Source: Devosia beringensis (GTDB lineage: Bacteria > Pseudomonadota > Alphaproteobacteria > Rhizobiales > Devosiaceae). From it: 64,000 nucleotides of DNA. Location of the stretch: positions 1,776,501 to 1,840,500 of the forward strand of contig NZ_CP045422.1 in assembly GCF_014926585.1 (NCBI RefSeq), read 5' to 3'. The position numbers and the translations under genes were made by a program. Below the pieces are notes generated by a model. It was not told the origin of the DNA, did no database searches, and saw only the letters and a list, made by a program, of their open reading frames with translations. This document shows, one piece after another, positions 53,978-63,852 of the stretch (its first letter is position 1; every line of letters begins with the position of its first letter).

Positions 53978-54817
53978 TCAGTCGTTGAGGCCGAGCACGT
54001 CGACCATGGAATAAAGCCCCGGCGCCTGGCCGGCAGCCCAGATTGCGGCGCGCACGGCGCCATTGGCAAAGATCGAGCGGTCCTCGGCGCGGTGGTTGAG
54101 CTCAAGCCGTTCGCCCGGCCCGGCCAGGATCACCGAGTGATCGCCCACCACGGTGCCGCCGCGCAGCGTGGCAAAGCCGATGCTGCCGGCTTCGCGCGGA
54201 CCGGTATGGCCGTCGCGGACGCGAACCGAATGGGCCTTGAGGGAAATGTCGCGCCCCTTGGCGGCGGCTTCGCCGAGCAGCAGGGCGCTACCCGACGGGG
54301 CATCGACCTTGCGGTTGTGGTGCATTTCAAGAATTTCAATGTCGTAATCGGCCAGCGCTGCCGCGGCCTTTTCGACGAGATTGGCCAGCACCACCATGCC
54401 CATGGAAAAATTGCCGGACTTGACGATGCGGGCGCCGTCGCCGGCAGCGCGGGCAATGGCCGCGTCGTCGGCTTCCGAGCAGCCGGTGGTGCCGATGATA
54501 TGGACCAGGCCCAGAGCCGCCGCGCGCGCTGCCAAAGTGAGCGTGGCCTGGGGCGCGGTGAAGTCGATGATGACATCGGCGCCGGCCAGAGCCGCGTCCA
54601 TATCATCGGTAATGGTGACGCCCAAAGCGGCAATGCCGGCAAAGAGCCCGGCATCCTGGCCCACGGCGGCACTGCCGGCGCGGTCGACCGCCGCATGCAG
54701 GCGCAGGCTGGTCAGGGCGCCATGCAGGACCAGGCCCGACTGGGCCGCCACGGCACGGATATTGGCTGCGCCCATGCGCCCGCCGGCACCGGCTGCCACC
54801 ACCTTGAGTTCGGCCAT
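53978..54817 (-). CDS. dapB: 4-hydroxy-tetrahydrodipicolinate reductase
   Basis: NAD(P)H-dependent step of lysine/diaminopimelate synthesis. The 279-residue protein has the nucleotide loop [10 protein letters not shown], the VIIDFTAP segment, the catalytic [16 protein letters not shown], and the C-terminal substrate-binding [22 protein letters not shown] ribosome site precedes ATG 54817. dapB-gpmA is a common alphaproteobacterial pair. Confidence 0.96.
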   Translation of the reverse strand: MAELKVVAAGAGGRMGAANIRAVAAQSGLVLHGALTSLRLHAAVDRAGSAAVGQDAGLFAGIAALGVTITDDMDAALAGADVIIDFTAPQATLTLAARAAALGLVHIIGTTGCSEADDAAIARAAGDGARIVKSGNFSMGMVVLANLVEKAAAALADYDIEILEMHHNRKVDAPSGSALLLGEAAAKGRDISLKAHSVRVRDGHTGPREAGSIGFATLRGGTVVGDHSVILAGPGERLELNHRAEDRSIFANGAVRAAIWAAGQAPGLYSMVDVLGLND

Positions 54818-54932
54818 TCTGCTCTCCCGCTTTGGTCTGGCCTATAGCAGCGCCGTGACAAAAGGCCAACAGCGTGCCCCATTGCCGTCACCATGGTAGG
54901 GTTGAGGTGGCAACAAAACCAAGGACGCTGAT

Positions 54933-55283
54933 TTGACCATCACCAACGCGCTGGCCGGTATCGCGGTGGACGACATGACCGAGGCGCTTGAATTCTACGA
55001 GCGGCTGTTCGGGCGGACCGCCGATGCGCGGCCGATGAGCGATGTCGCCGAATGGAAGCTGCCGGGCGGCGGCTGGGTCCAGGTCGTCACCGACAGCGAC
55101 CGGGCCGGCGCCGCCGTGCTGACCCTGGTGGTGGATGACCTGGCCGAAGAGCTGGGGCGGCTCAGCCTGCACGGGCTGACGCCGGTAGCCAAGTCGATGG
55201 GCGACTTCTTCAAGACCGCCAAGTTCCGTGACGCCGACGGCAACCAGATCGTCCTCAGCCAGCCCCAGCACGGGACGTACTGA
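54933..55283 (+). CDS. VOC family protein (TTG start)
   Basis: A 116-residue VOC-fold protein with LAGIAVDDMTEALEFYERLF, the GWVQVVTD strand and the C-terminal FRDADGNQIVLSQ ligand-bearing strand. It starts with TTG at 54933, supported by AAGGA seven bases upstream and by the family start. Divergent from dapB. It precedes the GC-poor gene, which is convergent. Confidence 0.8.
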   Translation: MTITNALAGIAVDDMTEALEFYERLFGRTADARPMSDVAEWKLPGGGWVQVVTDSDRAGAAVLTLVVDDLAEELGRLSLHGLTPVAKSMGDFFKTAKFRDADGNQIVLSQPQHGTY

Positions 55284-55286
55284 GAG

Positions 55287-55814
55287 CTACGCTACGCCGT
55301 GGTCAGCAAGTGATATTTGGGGAGAAGGGGAATAGCCGCTCGGGTAGACACCGTATTTCCGTAGGTACTGCGCCTCATAATGTTCAAACCGGCTCAGTTT
55401 CTCGATTAGTGCAGCTCCTGGAGAAATCGCCCAAACATAAAGTGCCAGCGTCCACGCACCTGCCAAAAAAATGCCAGTCGTTCTCGTGGTGGCAGGGAGG
55501 CCAGGGGGAATGTCTAACGACAGAAGAAGCGTGGTACCAATTATTGTAATTAAAACAATCATGAAACCGTATTGCGTAGCGCTGGTCGAATGTCGATTTA
55601 GCCTTAGTTCACGCTGCAAAGGGCAAAGCAACAGATGTTGTAGGTCTTTTAGCTCTGCGGCATCACCAACCCTTCGTTTCTCGGCTGACTGAGCAATTCG
55701 TGCAGATCGCCAAGCTGAAAGGATGGGGGGCGCGGCATTGGCGGCGACGCTTACAACAAATGGTACCACAATCAGAGAGACAATAAGCACCATGATATCG
55801 AGAGTAATTTGCAT
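55287..55814 (-). CDS. GC-poor three-helix membrane protein of unknown function
   Basis: 175 residues with an N-terminal helix (MVLIVSLIVVPFVVSVAAN), a middle helix pair (FMIVLITIIGTTLLLSL and TGIFLAGAWTLALYVW) and a soluble part between. Base composition over 55.28-55.93 kb is visibly AT-rich, and codon use (many AAA, ATT, TTA-type codons) differs from all neighbours, suggesting recent acquisition. ATG 55814 has GGAGG six bases upstream; ATG 55838 with GGAG is an alternative. No homologue recalled. Confidence 0.6.
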   Translation of the reverse strand: MQITLDIMVLIVSLIVVPFVVSVAANAAPPILSAWRSARIAQSAEKRRVGDAAELKDLQHLLLCPLQRELRLNRHSTSATQYGFMIVLITIIGTTLLLSLDIPPGLPATTRTTGIFLAGAWTLALYVWAISPGAALIEKLSRFEHYEAQYLRKYGVYPSGYSPSPQISLADHGVA

Positions 55815-55925
55815 CACGCCCTCCGCCTGATTGTACATTCTCTCCACTGAACGGGAGGTGTCAAGGACACCGCATTGGCCCAGTGCGCGGCCCTTAGATC
55901 TCCAAACCCATAAGTTAGATATTGA

Positions 55926-56876
55926 TTAGACCCGGCGCAGCTGAACTTCCTCGATCAGGTGGCTCTTGCCCTTTTTGAGGATCAGGTCGGCGCGGCCGCG
56001 CGTCGGCAGCACATTGTCGAGCAGGTTGGGCAGGTTGATGGTGCGCCAGACCATGCGGCCAAACTCGCCGGCCTCCTCTTCGTTCATCTCGGCAAAGCGA
56101 CGGAAGAACGAGCTGGGGTCCTTGAAGGCGGTTTCGCGCAGGCGAAAGAAGCGCTCCATGAACCAGGCTTCGAGATCATCATTGTCGGCGTCGATATAGA
56201 TGGAAAAATCGATGAAGTCGGACGCGAAGAGGATCGGCGCGCCGGTCTTGGGCAGTTCGCCCGGCTGCAGGATATTGAGCCCCTCGACGATCAGGATGTC
56301 GGGGCGGTCGATCACCACCTCGCTGCCGGGCACCACGTCATAGACCAGGTGGGAATAGACCGGCACCTTGACGCCGGACTTGCCCGACTTGATGTCGGCG
56401 AGAAACTGCACGAAGCGCTGGCGGTCATAGCTTTCGGGAAAACCCTTGCGGGCCATGATGCCGCGCTTTTCGAGCCCGGCATTGGGATGAAGGAAGCCGT
56501 CGGTGGTCACCAGATCGACCTTGGGGCTGGCGGGCCAGCGCTGTAGCAGGGCCTGCAGGATACGCGCCGTGGTGGACTTTCCCACCGCCACCGAGCCGGC
56601 GACGCCGATGATGAAGGGCACCTTCTGGTCGGCGGTCTCGAGAAACCGCGTCGACACCGAGTGCAGGTTCTGGATGGCCTCGACATAGAAAGACAGGAGG
56701 CGGGTCAGCGGCAGATAGGTCTCTTCGGCCTCTTCGAGCGAGATGGGATCGCTGAGGGTACGCAGCCGGGCAATGTCCTCGCGCGTCAGCGTCATGGGTT
56801 CGTCGGCGCGCAGCGCCCCCCACTGGGCCTTGGTGAAATGGTGATAGGGGGCGAGGACCGGTTTGCGCTTGCTCAT
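55926..56876 (-). CDS. coaA: Pantothenate kinase (type I, CoaA)
   Basis: First committed step of coenzyme A synthesis. The 316-residue P-loop kinase has [17 protein letters not shown] (Walker A), [20 protein letters not shown] and the [10 protein letters not shown] region. The ATG shares one base with the hisE stop (TGATG), so it forms the tail of the his unit, as in other Hyphomicrobiales. Confidence 0.96.
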   Translation of the reverse strand: MSKRKPVLAPYHHFTKAQWGALRADEPMTLTREDIARLRTLSDPISLEEAEETYLPLTRLLSFYVEAIQNLHSVSTRFLETADQKVPFIIGVAGSVAVGKSTTARILQALLQRWPASPKVDLVTTDGFLHPNAGLEKRGIMARKGFPESYDRQRFVQFLADIKSGKSGVKVPVYSHLVYDVVPGSEVVIDRPDILIVEGLNILQPGELPKTGAPILFASDFIDFSIYIDADNDDLEAWFMERFFRLRETAFKDPSSFFRRFAEMNEEEAGEFGRMVWRTINLPNLLDNVLPTRGRADLILKKGKSHLIEEVQLRRV

Positions 56877-57193
56877 CAGGATTGGTCCGACCGGGCGGCT
56901 TTTTCAGCCAGGCCCGACTGGGCGGTGCGGGCATCGAGTTCGGCCATCACATCGGTCAGCGGTACGCCAGACGCGCGCAGCAGCACCAGCAGGTGATAGA
57001 GCACATCGGCACTTTCCTTGACCAGTTCGGGCCGGTTGCCGGTGACCGCGGCGATCACCGCTTCGGTGGCTTCCTCGCCCAGCTTCTGCGCGCATTTTTC
57101 CACGCCGCGGCTGATCAGCTTGGCGGTGTAGCTCTCGTCGGGAGAGGCCGCAGCGCGCAGGGCGAGGCGGGCGTCGAGGTCGTCCAGGGTCAT
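56876..57193 (-). CDS. hisE: Phosphoribosyl-ATP pyrophosphohydrolase
   Basis: Second step of histidine synthesis. The 105-residue all-alpha MazG-like protein has [11 protein letters not shown] (metal-binding Glu pair) and [16 protein letters not shown] 57193 is used; GTG 57202 is an alternative very close to a GAGGAG ribosome site. Separated from hisF by a 146-base gap holding a palindromic repeat unit. Confidence 0.93.
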   Translation of the reverse strand: MTLDDLDARLALRAAASPDESYTAKLISRGVEKCAQKLGEEATEAVIAAVTGNRPELVKESADVLYHLLVLLRASGVPLTDVMAELDARTAQSGLAEKAARSDQS

Positions 57194-57218
57194 GGCAGTC
57201 ACGGCTCCTCATCCACGA

Positions 57219-57288
57219 TGTCATCCCGGCGCAGGCCGGGATCCATCTTGAGATCTCGGGATGGACCCCGGCCTGCGCCGGGGTGCCA
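57219..57288. repeat. Palindromic repeat unit, copy 1 (hisE-hisF gap)
   Basis: Starts TCATCCCGGCGCAGGCCGGG, has a middle AGATCTC core flanked by ATCCAT and ATGGA, and ends CCCCGGCCTGCGCCGGGG. The whole unit can fold into a long stem with two side hairpins. A second copy lies at 59877-59945. Confidence 0.75.
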
Positions 57289-57339
57289 CCTCAGTTTGGA
57301 TTGGCTTAGAGCAAAATTTTGCGTTGCCGTCACTACGAC

Positions 57340-58137
57340 CTAAGCCGGGCGGTCCATGCGCACGGCAACGCCGTGTTCGGCCAGATAGGCCTTGGCCTGG
57401 GGGATGGTGAAGGTGCCGAAGTGGAAGATCGAGGCGGCCAGCACGGCGCTGGCATGGCCTTCGAGCACGCCATCGACCAGATCCTGCAGCGAGCCGACGC
57501 CGCCCGAGGCGATCACCGGCACGGCCACCGCATCGGCAATGGCGCGGGTCAGCTCGAGGTCGAAACCGGATTTGGTGCCGTCGCGATCCATCGAGGTCAC
57601 CAGCAGTTCACCGGCGCCGCGCTCGACCATGCGGATGGCAAAGTCCACCGCGTCGAGACCGCTCGCCTTGCGCCCGCCATGGGTGAACACTTCCCATTCG
57701 CTGCGATTGTCGCCGCCAATGGCCTGGCTTAACCGCTGCCGGGCATCGACCGAGACGACGATGCACTGGTTGCCGAACTTGTCGGCGGCGCGGGCGATGA
57801 AGTCGGGGTCGTTCACCGCCGCCGAATTGATCGCCACCTTGTCGGCGCCGGCCAGCAGCAGTTTTCGAATGTCTTCGATGCTGCGCACGCCACCGCCAAC
57901 GGTCAACGGCATGAAGCAGTGTTCGGCCGTGCGCGAGACAACGTCGAAAATGGTGTCGCGGCCCTCATGGCTGGCGGTGATGTCGAGAAAGGTCAGCTCG
58001 TCAGCGCCGGCGGCGTCATAGGCCATGGCGGCCTCGACCGGGTCGCCGGCATCGCGCAGGTCGACAAAGTTGACGCCCTTGACGACGCGGCCGTCCATGA
58101 CATCGAGGCAGGGAATGAGACGGGTCTTGAGAGTCAT
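57340..58137 (-). CDS. hisF: Imidazole glycerol phosphate synthase cyclase subunit
   Basis: The 265-residue TIM barrel has [19 protein letters not shown] with catalytic Asp, [17 protein letters not shown], and the second Asp in [12 protein letters not shown]. Works with HisH, which supplies ammonia. Its start overlaps the hisA stop by four bases. Confidence 0.97.
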   Translation of the reverse strand: MTLKTRLIPCLDVMDGRVVKGVNFVDLRDAGDPVEAAMAYDAAGADELTFLDITASHEGRDTIFDVVSRTAEHCFMPLTVGGGVRSIEDIRKLLLAGADKVAINSAAVNDPDFIARAADKFGNQCIVVSVDARQRLSQAIGGDNRSEWEVFTHGGRKASGLDAVDFAIRMVERGAGELLVTSMDRDGTKSGFDLELTRAIADAVAVPVIASGGVGSLQDLVDGVLEGHASAVLAASIFHFGTFTIPQAKAYLAEHGVAVRMDRPA

Positions 58138-58865
58138 GCGACGCCCTTCAAGAGTGCCAGTGCTTCACGTGAATCAATGCGGCCATCGTAAAGCGCGCGG
58201 CCGGAAATGGCGCCTTCGAGCACGGCGCAATCGGGCTGGGTCAGGCGGGTGATATCGGCCATCGAGGCCAGGCCCCCCGAGGCGATCACCGGAATGGATG
58301 TGGACTGGGCCAATGCGATGGTGGCGTCCCAGTTGATCCCGGCCAGAATGCCGTCGCGGTCGATGTCGGTATAGATGATGGCCGCGACGCCAGCGCCCTC
58401 GAAGCGCTTGGCCAGCTCGATGACGCTGAGCTCGGAGGTCTCGGCCCAGCCCTCCACCGCCACCATGCCCTTGCGGGCATCAATGCCGACGGCGACCTGA
58501 CCGGGCCATTTCTTTGCGGCTTCCTTCACCAGTTCGGGATCGCGCACGGCGACCGTGCCGAGGATCACCCGGGCCAGGCCCTTGTCGAGCCAGCTTTCGA
58601 TATGGGCCATTGTGCGGATGCCACCTCCCAGCTGGACGGGAAAGTCCACTGCCTTGAGAATAGCCTCCACCGCCGCGCCATTGACGCTCTCACCGGCGAA
58701 GGCGCCATTGAGATCGACGACGTGCAGATACTCGAACCCCTGGTCCTCAAAGCTTTTCGCCTGGGCCGCCGGGTTGTCGTTGAACACGGTGGCCTGATCC
58801 ATGTCGCCCAGCTTGAGGCGCACGCACTGGCCGTCCTTGAGGTCGATGGCAGGAAACAGGATCAC
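58134..58865 (-). CDS. hisA: Phosphoribosylformimino-5-aminoimidazole carboxamide ribotide isomerase
   Basis: The 243-residue TIM barrel has [15 protein letters not shown] with the catalytic Asp, [10 protein letters not shown], and [12 protein letters not shown]. It starts with GTG at 58865, overlapping the hisH stop as GTGA, with GAGG upstream. The penultimate segment DSREALALL is encoded by copy 7 of the dispersed 14-mer. Confidence 0.95.
   Translation of the reverse strand: MILFPAIDLKDGQCVRLKLGDMDQATVFNDNPAAQAKSFEDQGFEYLHVVDLNGAFAGESVNGAAVEAILKAVDFPVQLGGGIRTMAHIESWLDKGLARVILGTVAVRDPELVKEAAKKWPGQVAVGIDARKGMVAVEGWAETSELSVIELAKRFEGAGVAAIIYTDIDRDGILAGINWDATIALAQSTSIPVIASGGLASMADITRLTQPDCAVLEGAISGRALYDGRIDSREALALLKGVA
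58162..58175 (+). repeat. Dispersed 14-mer, copy 7 (inside hisA)
   Basis: GCTTCACGTGAATC, one mismatch from consensus. On the hisA strand it reads GAT TCA CGT GAA GC, encoding Asp-Ser-Arg-Glu as in rsmI. Confidence 0.6.
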
Positions 58866-59512
58866 GGCGTCCACCTCAGGAAATTCTCGATCAGTTGCAG
58901 ACCCAGCGCCTGGCTCTTTTCCGGATGAAACTGGGCGCCGAACATATTGTCGCGGCCGACACAGGCGGTCAGCGGACCACCGTAATCGGTGGTGGCGAGC
59001 AGGTGACCGGGATCCTCGGGGACCAGGTGATAGGAGTGCACGAAATAGGCGTGCAGCCCGTCGGGACCATCCTGGATCTGGTCGAACAGCGGATGGGCCC
59101 GGGTGATGGAAATCGTGTTCCAGCCCATATGCGGCACCTTGAGCGCCGGATCGGACGGGGTGATGAACTGCACCGCGCCGGGGATCCAGCCCAGGCCGGC
59201 GGTCACGGTCTTTTCGCGGCCTTCGCTGGCCATCAGCTGCATGCCGACGCAGACGCCCAGAAACGGCGTGCCGCCCTGGATGACCCGTTCGGTCAGCACC
59301 TCGACCATGCCCGGCACGGCATCGAGCCCGGCCTTGCAATCGGCAAAGGCGCCGACGCCGGGCAGCATGATGCGGTCGGCACGACGGACGCGGTCGGGAT
59401 CGGCGGTGACCTCAACGGTGATGTCGCCGACGACAGCAGCCATGCGCTCAAATGCCTTGGCGGCCGAGTGCAGATTGCCGGCGCCGTAATCCACGATGGT
59501 GACCAGACTCAT
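58862..59512 (-). CDS. hisH: Imidazole glycerol phosphate synthase glutamine amidotransferase subunit
   Basis: The 216-residue class I amidotransferase has [10 protein letters not shown], the nucleophile in [11 protein letters not shown], and the His-Glu pair in AQFHPEKSQ. It overlaps hisA by four bases and the membrane gene upstream by four bases, giving a tightly coupled series. Confidence 0.97.
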   Translation of the reverse strand: MSLVTIVDYGAGNLHSAAKAFERMAAVVGDITVEVTADPDRVRRADRIMLPGVGAFADCKAGLDAVPGMVEVLTERVIQGGTPFLGVCVGMQLMASEGREKTVTAGLGWIPGAVQFITPSDPALKVPHMGWNTISITRAHPLFDQIQDGPDGLHAYFVHSYHLVPEDPGHLLATTDYGGPLTACVGRDNMFGAQFHPEKSQALGLQLIENFLRWTP

Positions 59513-59856
59513 GACAGGGCCTCCAGCTGGGCCAGATCGGCGCTGGCGGCGACATGCGGCCCGCGTTCGCTCCAGCCACCGCGGCGCAGGCCCGCCCGAC
59601 GCAGGCTGGAGGCGGCAAAGCCGAGCCAGAGGGCGCCGAGCAGATAGAGCAGGAAGGCCGCATCGTCGCCGATGACGGCAGCCGCCAGCACCAGCGCCGT
59701 CACGGCCAGCACGAAGAAGACCAGTTCCAGCCAGAGGCCATGGCGCAGCAGGAAGACCGGCGGCAGGATGACGGCCAACCAGGAGAACTGTTCGGGGATC
59801 GCGGCGGGCAGGGCGGCACGGCCGGGTTTGGGATCAAGAATGGCGTAAAGGGTCAC
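59509..59856 (-). CDS. DUF2628-like small membrane protein within the his unit
   Basis: 115 residues with three hydrophobic helices ([38 protein letters not shown] and [20 protein letters not shown]) and the start [11 protein letters not shown]. Similar DUF2628 proteins lie between hisB and hisH in related genomes. The GTG start at 59856 has GGAG eight bases upstream. The in-frame ATG at 59904 lies inside a palindromic repeat and was rejected. Role unknown. Confidence 0.78.
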   Translation of the reverse strand: MTLYAILDPKPGRAALPAAIPEQFSWLAVILPPVFLLRHGLWLELVFFVLAVTALVLAAAVIGDDAAFLLYLLGALWLGFAASSLRRAGLRRGGWSERGPHVAASADLAQLEALS

Positions 59857-59876
59857 ATTATTCTCCAGCACCTCGA

Positions 59877-59945
59877 TGTCATTCCGGCGCAGGCCGGAAT
59901 CCATCGTGAGATCTCAGGATGGACCCCGGCCTTCGCCGGGTGACA
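59877..59945. repeat. Palindromic repeat unit, copy 2 (hisB gap)
   Basis: Reads TGTCATTCCGGCGCAGGCCG and onwards with the same ATCCAT / AGATCTC / ATGGACC core and CCCCGGCCTTCGCCGGG end as copy 1. It separates hisB from the DUF2628-like gene. Confidence 0.75.
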
Positions 59946-59990
59946 CCGTGCTTGTGGGTGAATTAGTGCAAATGAGGCGAAAACAAAAGC

Positions 59991-60578
59991 CTAGAGCGTG
60001 CCCTTGGTGCTGGGCACCCGGTCGGCGGCGCGCGGATCGATCTCCACGGCAACCCGCAGCGCCCGCGCCACCGCCTTGAACATGGACTCAGCCAGATGGT
60101 GGTTGTTGTCGGTGTAGAAGTTCTCGATATGCAGGGTAATGCCGGCATTCATGGCAAAGGCCTGGAAGAATTCGCGGAACAGTTCGGTGTCGATCTCGCC
60201 AACCTTGTCGCGGCTGAATTCGGCGCGGAACACCAGGAAGGGCCGGCCCGAAACATCGAGCGCGGCGCGGGTCAGCGTGCCGTCCATGGGCAGGTCGGAC
60301 GAGGCATAGCGGACAATGCCCTTCTTGTCGCCGAGGGCCTGGCTCACGGCCTGGCCCAAGGCAATGCCGACATCTTCCACGGTGTGATGAAAATCGATGT
60401 GCAGGTCACCCTTGCAGGCGACATCCATGTCGATCAGCGAGTGGCGGCTGAGCTGGTCGAGCATGTGATCGAAAAAACCGATGCCGGTGGCCATGGCGTG
60501 GGCGCCCGTGCCATCGAGATTGATCGAGACTTTGATCTCGGTCTCGTTGGTCTTGCGGGCAATACTGGCGGTACGCAT
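59991..60578 (-). CDS. hisB: Imidazoleglycerol-phosphate dehydratase
   Basis: Sixth step of histidine synthesis. The 195-residue monofunctional dehydratase has two metal motifs: [14 protein letters not shown] and [13 protein letters not shown], plus [12 protein letters not shown]. No phosphatase domain is fused. It heads the his unit, divergent from hslV across 488 bases. Confidence 0.96.
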   Translation of the reverse strand: MRTASIARKTNETEIKVSINLDGTGAHAMATGIGFFDHMLDQLSRHSLIDMDVACKGDLHIDFHHTVEDVGIALGQAVSQALGDKKGIVRYASSDLPMDGTLTRAALDVSGRPFLVFRAEFSRDKVGEIDTELFREFFQAFAMNAGITLHIENFYTDNNHHLAESMFKAVARALRVAVEIDPRAADRVPSTKGTL

Positions 60579-61066
60579 GGGCGGCTCTTTTGCTCGAGTT
60601 CGGCGCTGTCCTAGCAGATAAGCCCAAGCGCATAAAGATTGCGTTGCTGCGCCAGCGATTGGCTTGGCGATGGGCCAACGCCCGGTCTGTCACCCGGCGG
60701 GCAGCGAAAACGTATCCATCTTATCCCCGCCCCGAAAACCTGGCGCATACTCATGCCCATCACCCCGCATGGGCGGCCTGCAGGCGAACAGTGGTGGGGT
60801 GAGCCGGGTGGGGGCTTTGCCTCTCCCACAGGTTCCGAGACGGCCGTGCGAGGACGAGCGATCCCGTGCCGCCGAACAGTTCCAAAAACCGGCGCCCCGA
60901 GGCGGTTACCGTCTCACTATTTAACTTACTCAGGGGCGATAACCGCTTCGGGGCCCGCTCACCTGTCTCAACCGGCCGGTCCGCGACCGCGCGGCGCCTT
61001 GGCACGCATTGCAATCGCGTTGTCACCACCTAAATATCACTCAACAGTTCTGGAGTATTTCCCATC
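60579..61066. other. 488-base divergent region between hisB and hslV
   Basis: No convincing protein gene is seen. The region holds GCCCAT-N8-ATGGGC, a 15-base near-perfect inverted repeat around a 31-base AT-rich loop (60894-60954), and a candidate promoter for hslV (TTGCAA-N16-AAATAT, 61010-61037). Its size, compared with other gaps, and the two stems leave room for a small RNA. Confidence 0.5.
60894..60954. repeat. Long inverted repeat upstream of hslV
   Basis: Arms GCCCCGAGGCGGTTA and TAACCGCTTCGGGGC match with a single G-T-type mismatch; the 31-base loop contains TATTTAACTTACT. Confidence 0.55.
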
Positions 61067-61627
61067 ATGAGTGATTCAGCATTCCCCGGCTGGCACGGGA
61101 CGACGATCGTTTCCGTGCGCAAGGGCAATAAGGTGGTGATTGCGGGCGACGGCCAGGTTTCCATGGGCCAGACCGTCATGAAGCACACCGCCAGAAAAGT
61201 CCGGCGCTTGGCCGGCGGCACGGTGATCGGCGGCTTTGCCGGCTCCACCGCTGACGCCTTCACGCTGTTTGAGCGGCTCGAGGCCAAGCTCGAGCAATAT
61301 CCCGACCAGCTGATGCGCGCCGCGGTCGAGCTGGCCAAGGACTGGCGCACCGACCGCTATCTGCGCAAGCTTGAGGCCATGATGATCGTCGCCGACAAGA
61401 AGGATACGCTGGTGCTCACCGGCAATGGCGACGTGCTGACCCCCGATCATGGCGTCATCGCCATCGGTTCGGGCGGCAATTATGCGCATTCGGCGGCGCT
61501 GGCCTTGCATCAGGCGACCGAGCTCGATGCCGAGGACGTGGCGCGCCGCGCCATGAAGATCGCCGAAGAGATCTGCGTCTATACCAATGGCAATGTGACG
61601 GTCGAAACCATCGAGCTCGATGCATGA
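61067..61627 (+). CDS. hslV: ATP-dependent protease proteolytic subunit HslV
   Basis: Threonine protease partner of HslU. The 186-residue protein has an 11-residue propeptide before the nucleophile Thr12 ([13 protein letters not shown]), then [13 protein letters not shown] and GSGGNYA. GGAG lies 11 bases before the ATG. Its stop overlaps the GNAT gene by four bases. Confidence 0.96.
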   Translation: MSDSAFPGWHGTTIVSVRKGNKVVIAGDGQVSMGQTVMKHTARKVRRLAGGTVIGGFAGSTADAFTLFERLEAKLEQYPDQLMRAAVELAKDWRTDRYLRKLEAMMIVADKKDTLVLTGNGDVLTPDHGVIAIGSGGNYAHSAALALHQATELDAEDVARRAMKIAEEICVYTNGNVTVETIELDA

Positions 61628-62148
61628 GCTTTTCCGTCCGGCGCCTCACCCGCGATGACGTCGACGCCTATCGCGCCATAAGGCTCGAGGCACTGACCCT
61701 GCATCCGGAAGCCTTTACCCGCACGGCCGAAGACTTTGCCCTGCAGGCGGTGGTCGATCTGGCGGCGGTGCTCGACAAGCTGGCCTTTTTCGGCGCCGAA
61801 GGCCCCGACGGGCAGCTGGTCGGCATCATGGCCTTCGACCAGGGCCAAAAGCGTGAAGCCCACCGTGGCTGGCTGCTGCAGGTCTATGTGCGGCAGGCAT
61901 GGCGCGGCAAAGGCTGTGCCCAGGCGCTGCTCGAGGCGGTACTCGCCCATGCCAGTGACCATGTGCTGCAGGTGCATCTGGGCGTGGCGGCGGACAATGC
62001 GCCGGCGCTGCGCCTCTACCGACAGGCCGGCTTTGAGATTTACGGGACCGATCCGCGTTTCATGAAAGTGGACGGTCGCTTTATCGACGAACATTTGATG
62101 GTGCGCTTCCTCGACAAGGCACCAGGAAAGACCACTGAAAATGACTGA
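61624..62148 (+). CDS. GNAT-family N-acetyltransferase between hslV and hslU
   Basis: A 174-residue GCN5-like acetyltransferase with [20 protein letters not shown], the acetyl-CoA motif (R/Q-x-x-G-x-G/A), and [14 protein letters not shown]. Overlaps hslV by four bases and hslU by eight, so it is co-expressed with the protease. Substrate unknown; its placement is shared by several Hyphomicrobiales to my recollection. Confidence 0.88.
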   Translation: MSFSVRRLTRDDVDAYRAIRLEALTLHPEAFTRTAEDFALQAVVDLAAVLDKLAFFGAEGPDGQLVGIMAFDQGQKREAHRGWLLQVYVRQAWRGKGCAQALLEAVLAHASDHVLQVHLGVAADNAPALRLYRQAGFEIYGTDPRFMKVDGRFIDEHLMVRFLDKAPGKTTEND

Positions 62149-63451
62149 AACCAATTTCTCCCCCCGCGAAATCGTCAGCGAGCTGGACCGGCATATCGTC
62201 GGCCAGAACGACGCCAAGCGCGCCGTGGCCGTGGCCCTGCGCAATCGCTGGCGCCGCCAGCAGCTGCCGCCCGAATTGCGGCGCGAGGTCAGCCCCAAGA
62301 ATATCCTGATGATCGGGCCGACCGGCGTCGGCAAGACGGAGATTTCCCGACGCCTGGCCCGCCTGGCCCAAGCCCCTTTCATCAAGGTGGAAGCCACCAA
62401 GTTTACCGAAGTGGGCTATGTCGGCCGCGATGTCGAACAGATCATCCGCGACCTGGTGGAAGCCGGCATCGCCGTGCTGCGCGAAAAGCGCCGCGCCGAC
62501 GTGCAGGCGCAGGCGCACCAGAATGCCGAGGACCGCGTGCTGGACGCGCTGGTGGGCACTTCCGCCACCCCTTCGACGCGCGATTCATTCCGCAAGAAGC
62601 TGCGCAACAACGACATCGATGACAGCGAAATCGAGATCGAGATGCAGCCGGCGGGCAATACCGGCGGCTTTGAAATGCCCGGCATGCCCAATGGCGGCAT
62701 CGGCATGATCAATTTGAGCGACATGTTCAAGCAGGCCATGGGCGGGCGCGGGGTCAAACGCAAGATCAAGGTCAAGGATGCCTATGCGCCGCTGATCGCC
62801 GAAGAGGCCGACAAGCTGCTCGATCAGGACCAGCTCAAGAGCGAAGCCATCGACCTGGTGGAAAACCACGGCATCGTCTTCATCGACGAGATCGACAAGG
62901 TGGCCCATCGCGAAGGTGGCGCCCAGGGCGGTCCGTCGCGCGAAGGCGTGCAGCGCGATCTGCTGCCACTGATCGAGGGCACCACCGTTGCGACCAAATA
63001 TGGCCCGGTCAATACCGACCATATCCTGTTCATCGCCTCTGGCGCCTTCCATGTCAGCAAGCCCAGCGATCTGCTGCCCGAGCTGCAGGGGCGGCTGCCG
63101 ATTCGGGTCGAGCTCAAGGCGCTGACGCGCGGCGATTTCATCCGCATCCTCAACGATACCGAGGCGAGCCTGATCAAGCAGTATATTGCGCTGATGGCGA
63201 CCGAGGGGGTGACGCTGGCGTTCAGCCAGGATGCCATCGAGGCGATTGCCGATGCGGCCGTGCTGGTCAATGACACGGTGGAAAATATCGGTGCCCGGAG
63301 GCTGATGACGGTGATGGAGCGGCTGGTGGAGGACATCAGCTTTGACGCGCCGGACAAGCATGGCCAGACCATCGCCATCGACGCGGCCTTTGTCGCCGAC
63401 AAGGTGGGCAAGCTGGCCGGCGATACCGATCTCAGCAAGTTCGTCTTGTAG
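62141..63451 (+). CDS. hslU: ATP-dependent protease ATPase subunit HslU
   Basis: A 436-residue AAA+ unfoldase with [20 protein letters not shown], Walker [11 protein letters not shown], the [10 protein letters not shown] pore loop, an I domain with Gly/Met-rich segment, Walker [12 protein letters not shown], and C-terminal [10 protein letters not shown] that docks into HslV. Overlaps the GNAT gene by eight bases. Confidence 0.97.
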   Translation: MTETNFSPREIVSELDRHIVGQNDAKRAVAVALRNRWRRQQLPPELRREVSPKNILMIGPTGVGKTEISRRLARLAQAPFIKVEATKFTEVGYVGRDVEQIIRDLVEAGIAVLREKRRADVQAQAHQNAEDRVLDALVGTSATPSTRDSFRKKLRNNDIDDSEIEIEMQPAGNTGGFEMPGMPNGGIGMINLSDMFKQAMGGRGVKRKIKVKDAYAPLIAEEADKLLDQDQLKSEAIDLVENHGIVFIDEIDKVAHREGGAQGGPSREGVQRDLLPLIEGTTVATKYGPVNTDHILFIASGAFHVSKPSDLLPELQGRLPIRVELKALTRGDFIRILNDTEASLIKQYIALMATEGVTLAFSQDAIEAIADAAVLVNDTVENIGARRLMTVMERLVEDISFDAPDKHGQTIAIDAAFVADKVGKLAGDTDLSKFVL

Positions 63452-63458
63452 CTCTGAT

Positions 63459-63482
63459 CTCCCTCCCCCCACGGGGAGGGAG
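63459..63482. terminator. Bidirectional terminator-like hairpin between hslU and XRE gene
   Basis: CTCCCTCCCC pairs perfectly with GGGGAGGGAG around CCAC in the 32-base gap between convergent stops. No U-tract follows on either strand. Confidence 0.5.
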
Positions 63483-63483
63483 G

Positions 63484-63852
63484 TCACCGCGCCTTGCCGC
63501 TGCGGCGGACCAGCTCGTCGCGCAAGGCCCGCAAATCCTCGGCGTCAAGCTTGCCGATATCGGTGGCCAGCCGGTTGCTCAGCTCGGTGGCTTCGGGCAG
63601 CAGCCCGGCAGTATCAATGGTGATGCGGGGGTCGCTGATCTCGGCCAGGCGCTGGAATTCCTCGGCCTCGTCCCAGATGACATTGAAAAAAGTGATCATC
63701 CGGTGAAGCAGAAAGCCGGTGGGCTTGCCGCGGCGGCCATGCTCGAGCGCCGAGAGATAGGCGCTCGAAATGTTGAGCGCCTTGGCCATGTCCTTGAGGG
63801 AAATGCCGCGCTCCTCGCGCAATTGCCTGATCTTGGCGCCAAGCGGGGTCAT
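63484..63852 (-). CDS. XRE-family helix-turn-helix regulator
   Basis: A 122-residue protein with an N-terminal HTH (LREERGISLKDMAKALNISS followed by AYLSALEHGRRG) and a helical C-terminal region. ATG 63852 overlaps the stop of the upstream Smr gene by four bases, so it is coupled to it. The earlier in-frame start at 63876 falls within that gene. Target unknown. Confidence 0.87.
   Translation of the reverse strand: MTPLGAKIRQLREERGISLKDMAKALNISSAYLSALEHGRRGKPTGFLLHRMITFFNVIWDEAEEFQRLAEISDPRITIDTAGLLPEATELSNRLATDIGKLDAEDLRALRDELVRRSGKAR

Noticed and set aside
18258..58175. True parS sites indicating the origin region
   Set aside because: Only one half matches the TGTTNCACGTGNAACA consensus in every copy, and dnaA, parAB or gidAB genes are absent from the window.
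59857..59904. Longer N terminus for the DUF2628-like protein
   Set aside because: It is encoded by a palindromic repeat unit; the GTG at 59856 has its own ribosome site.
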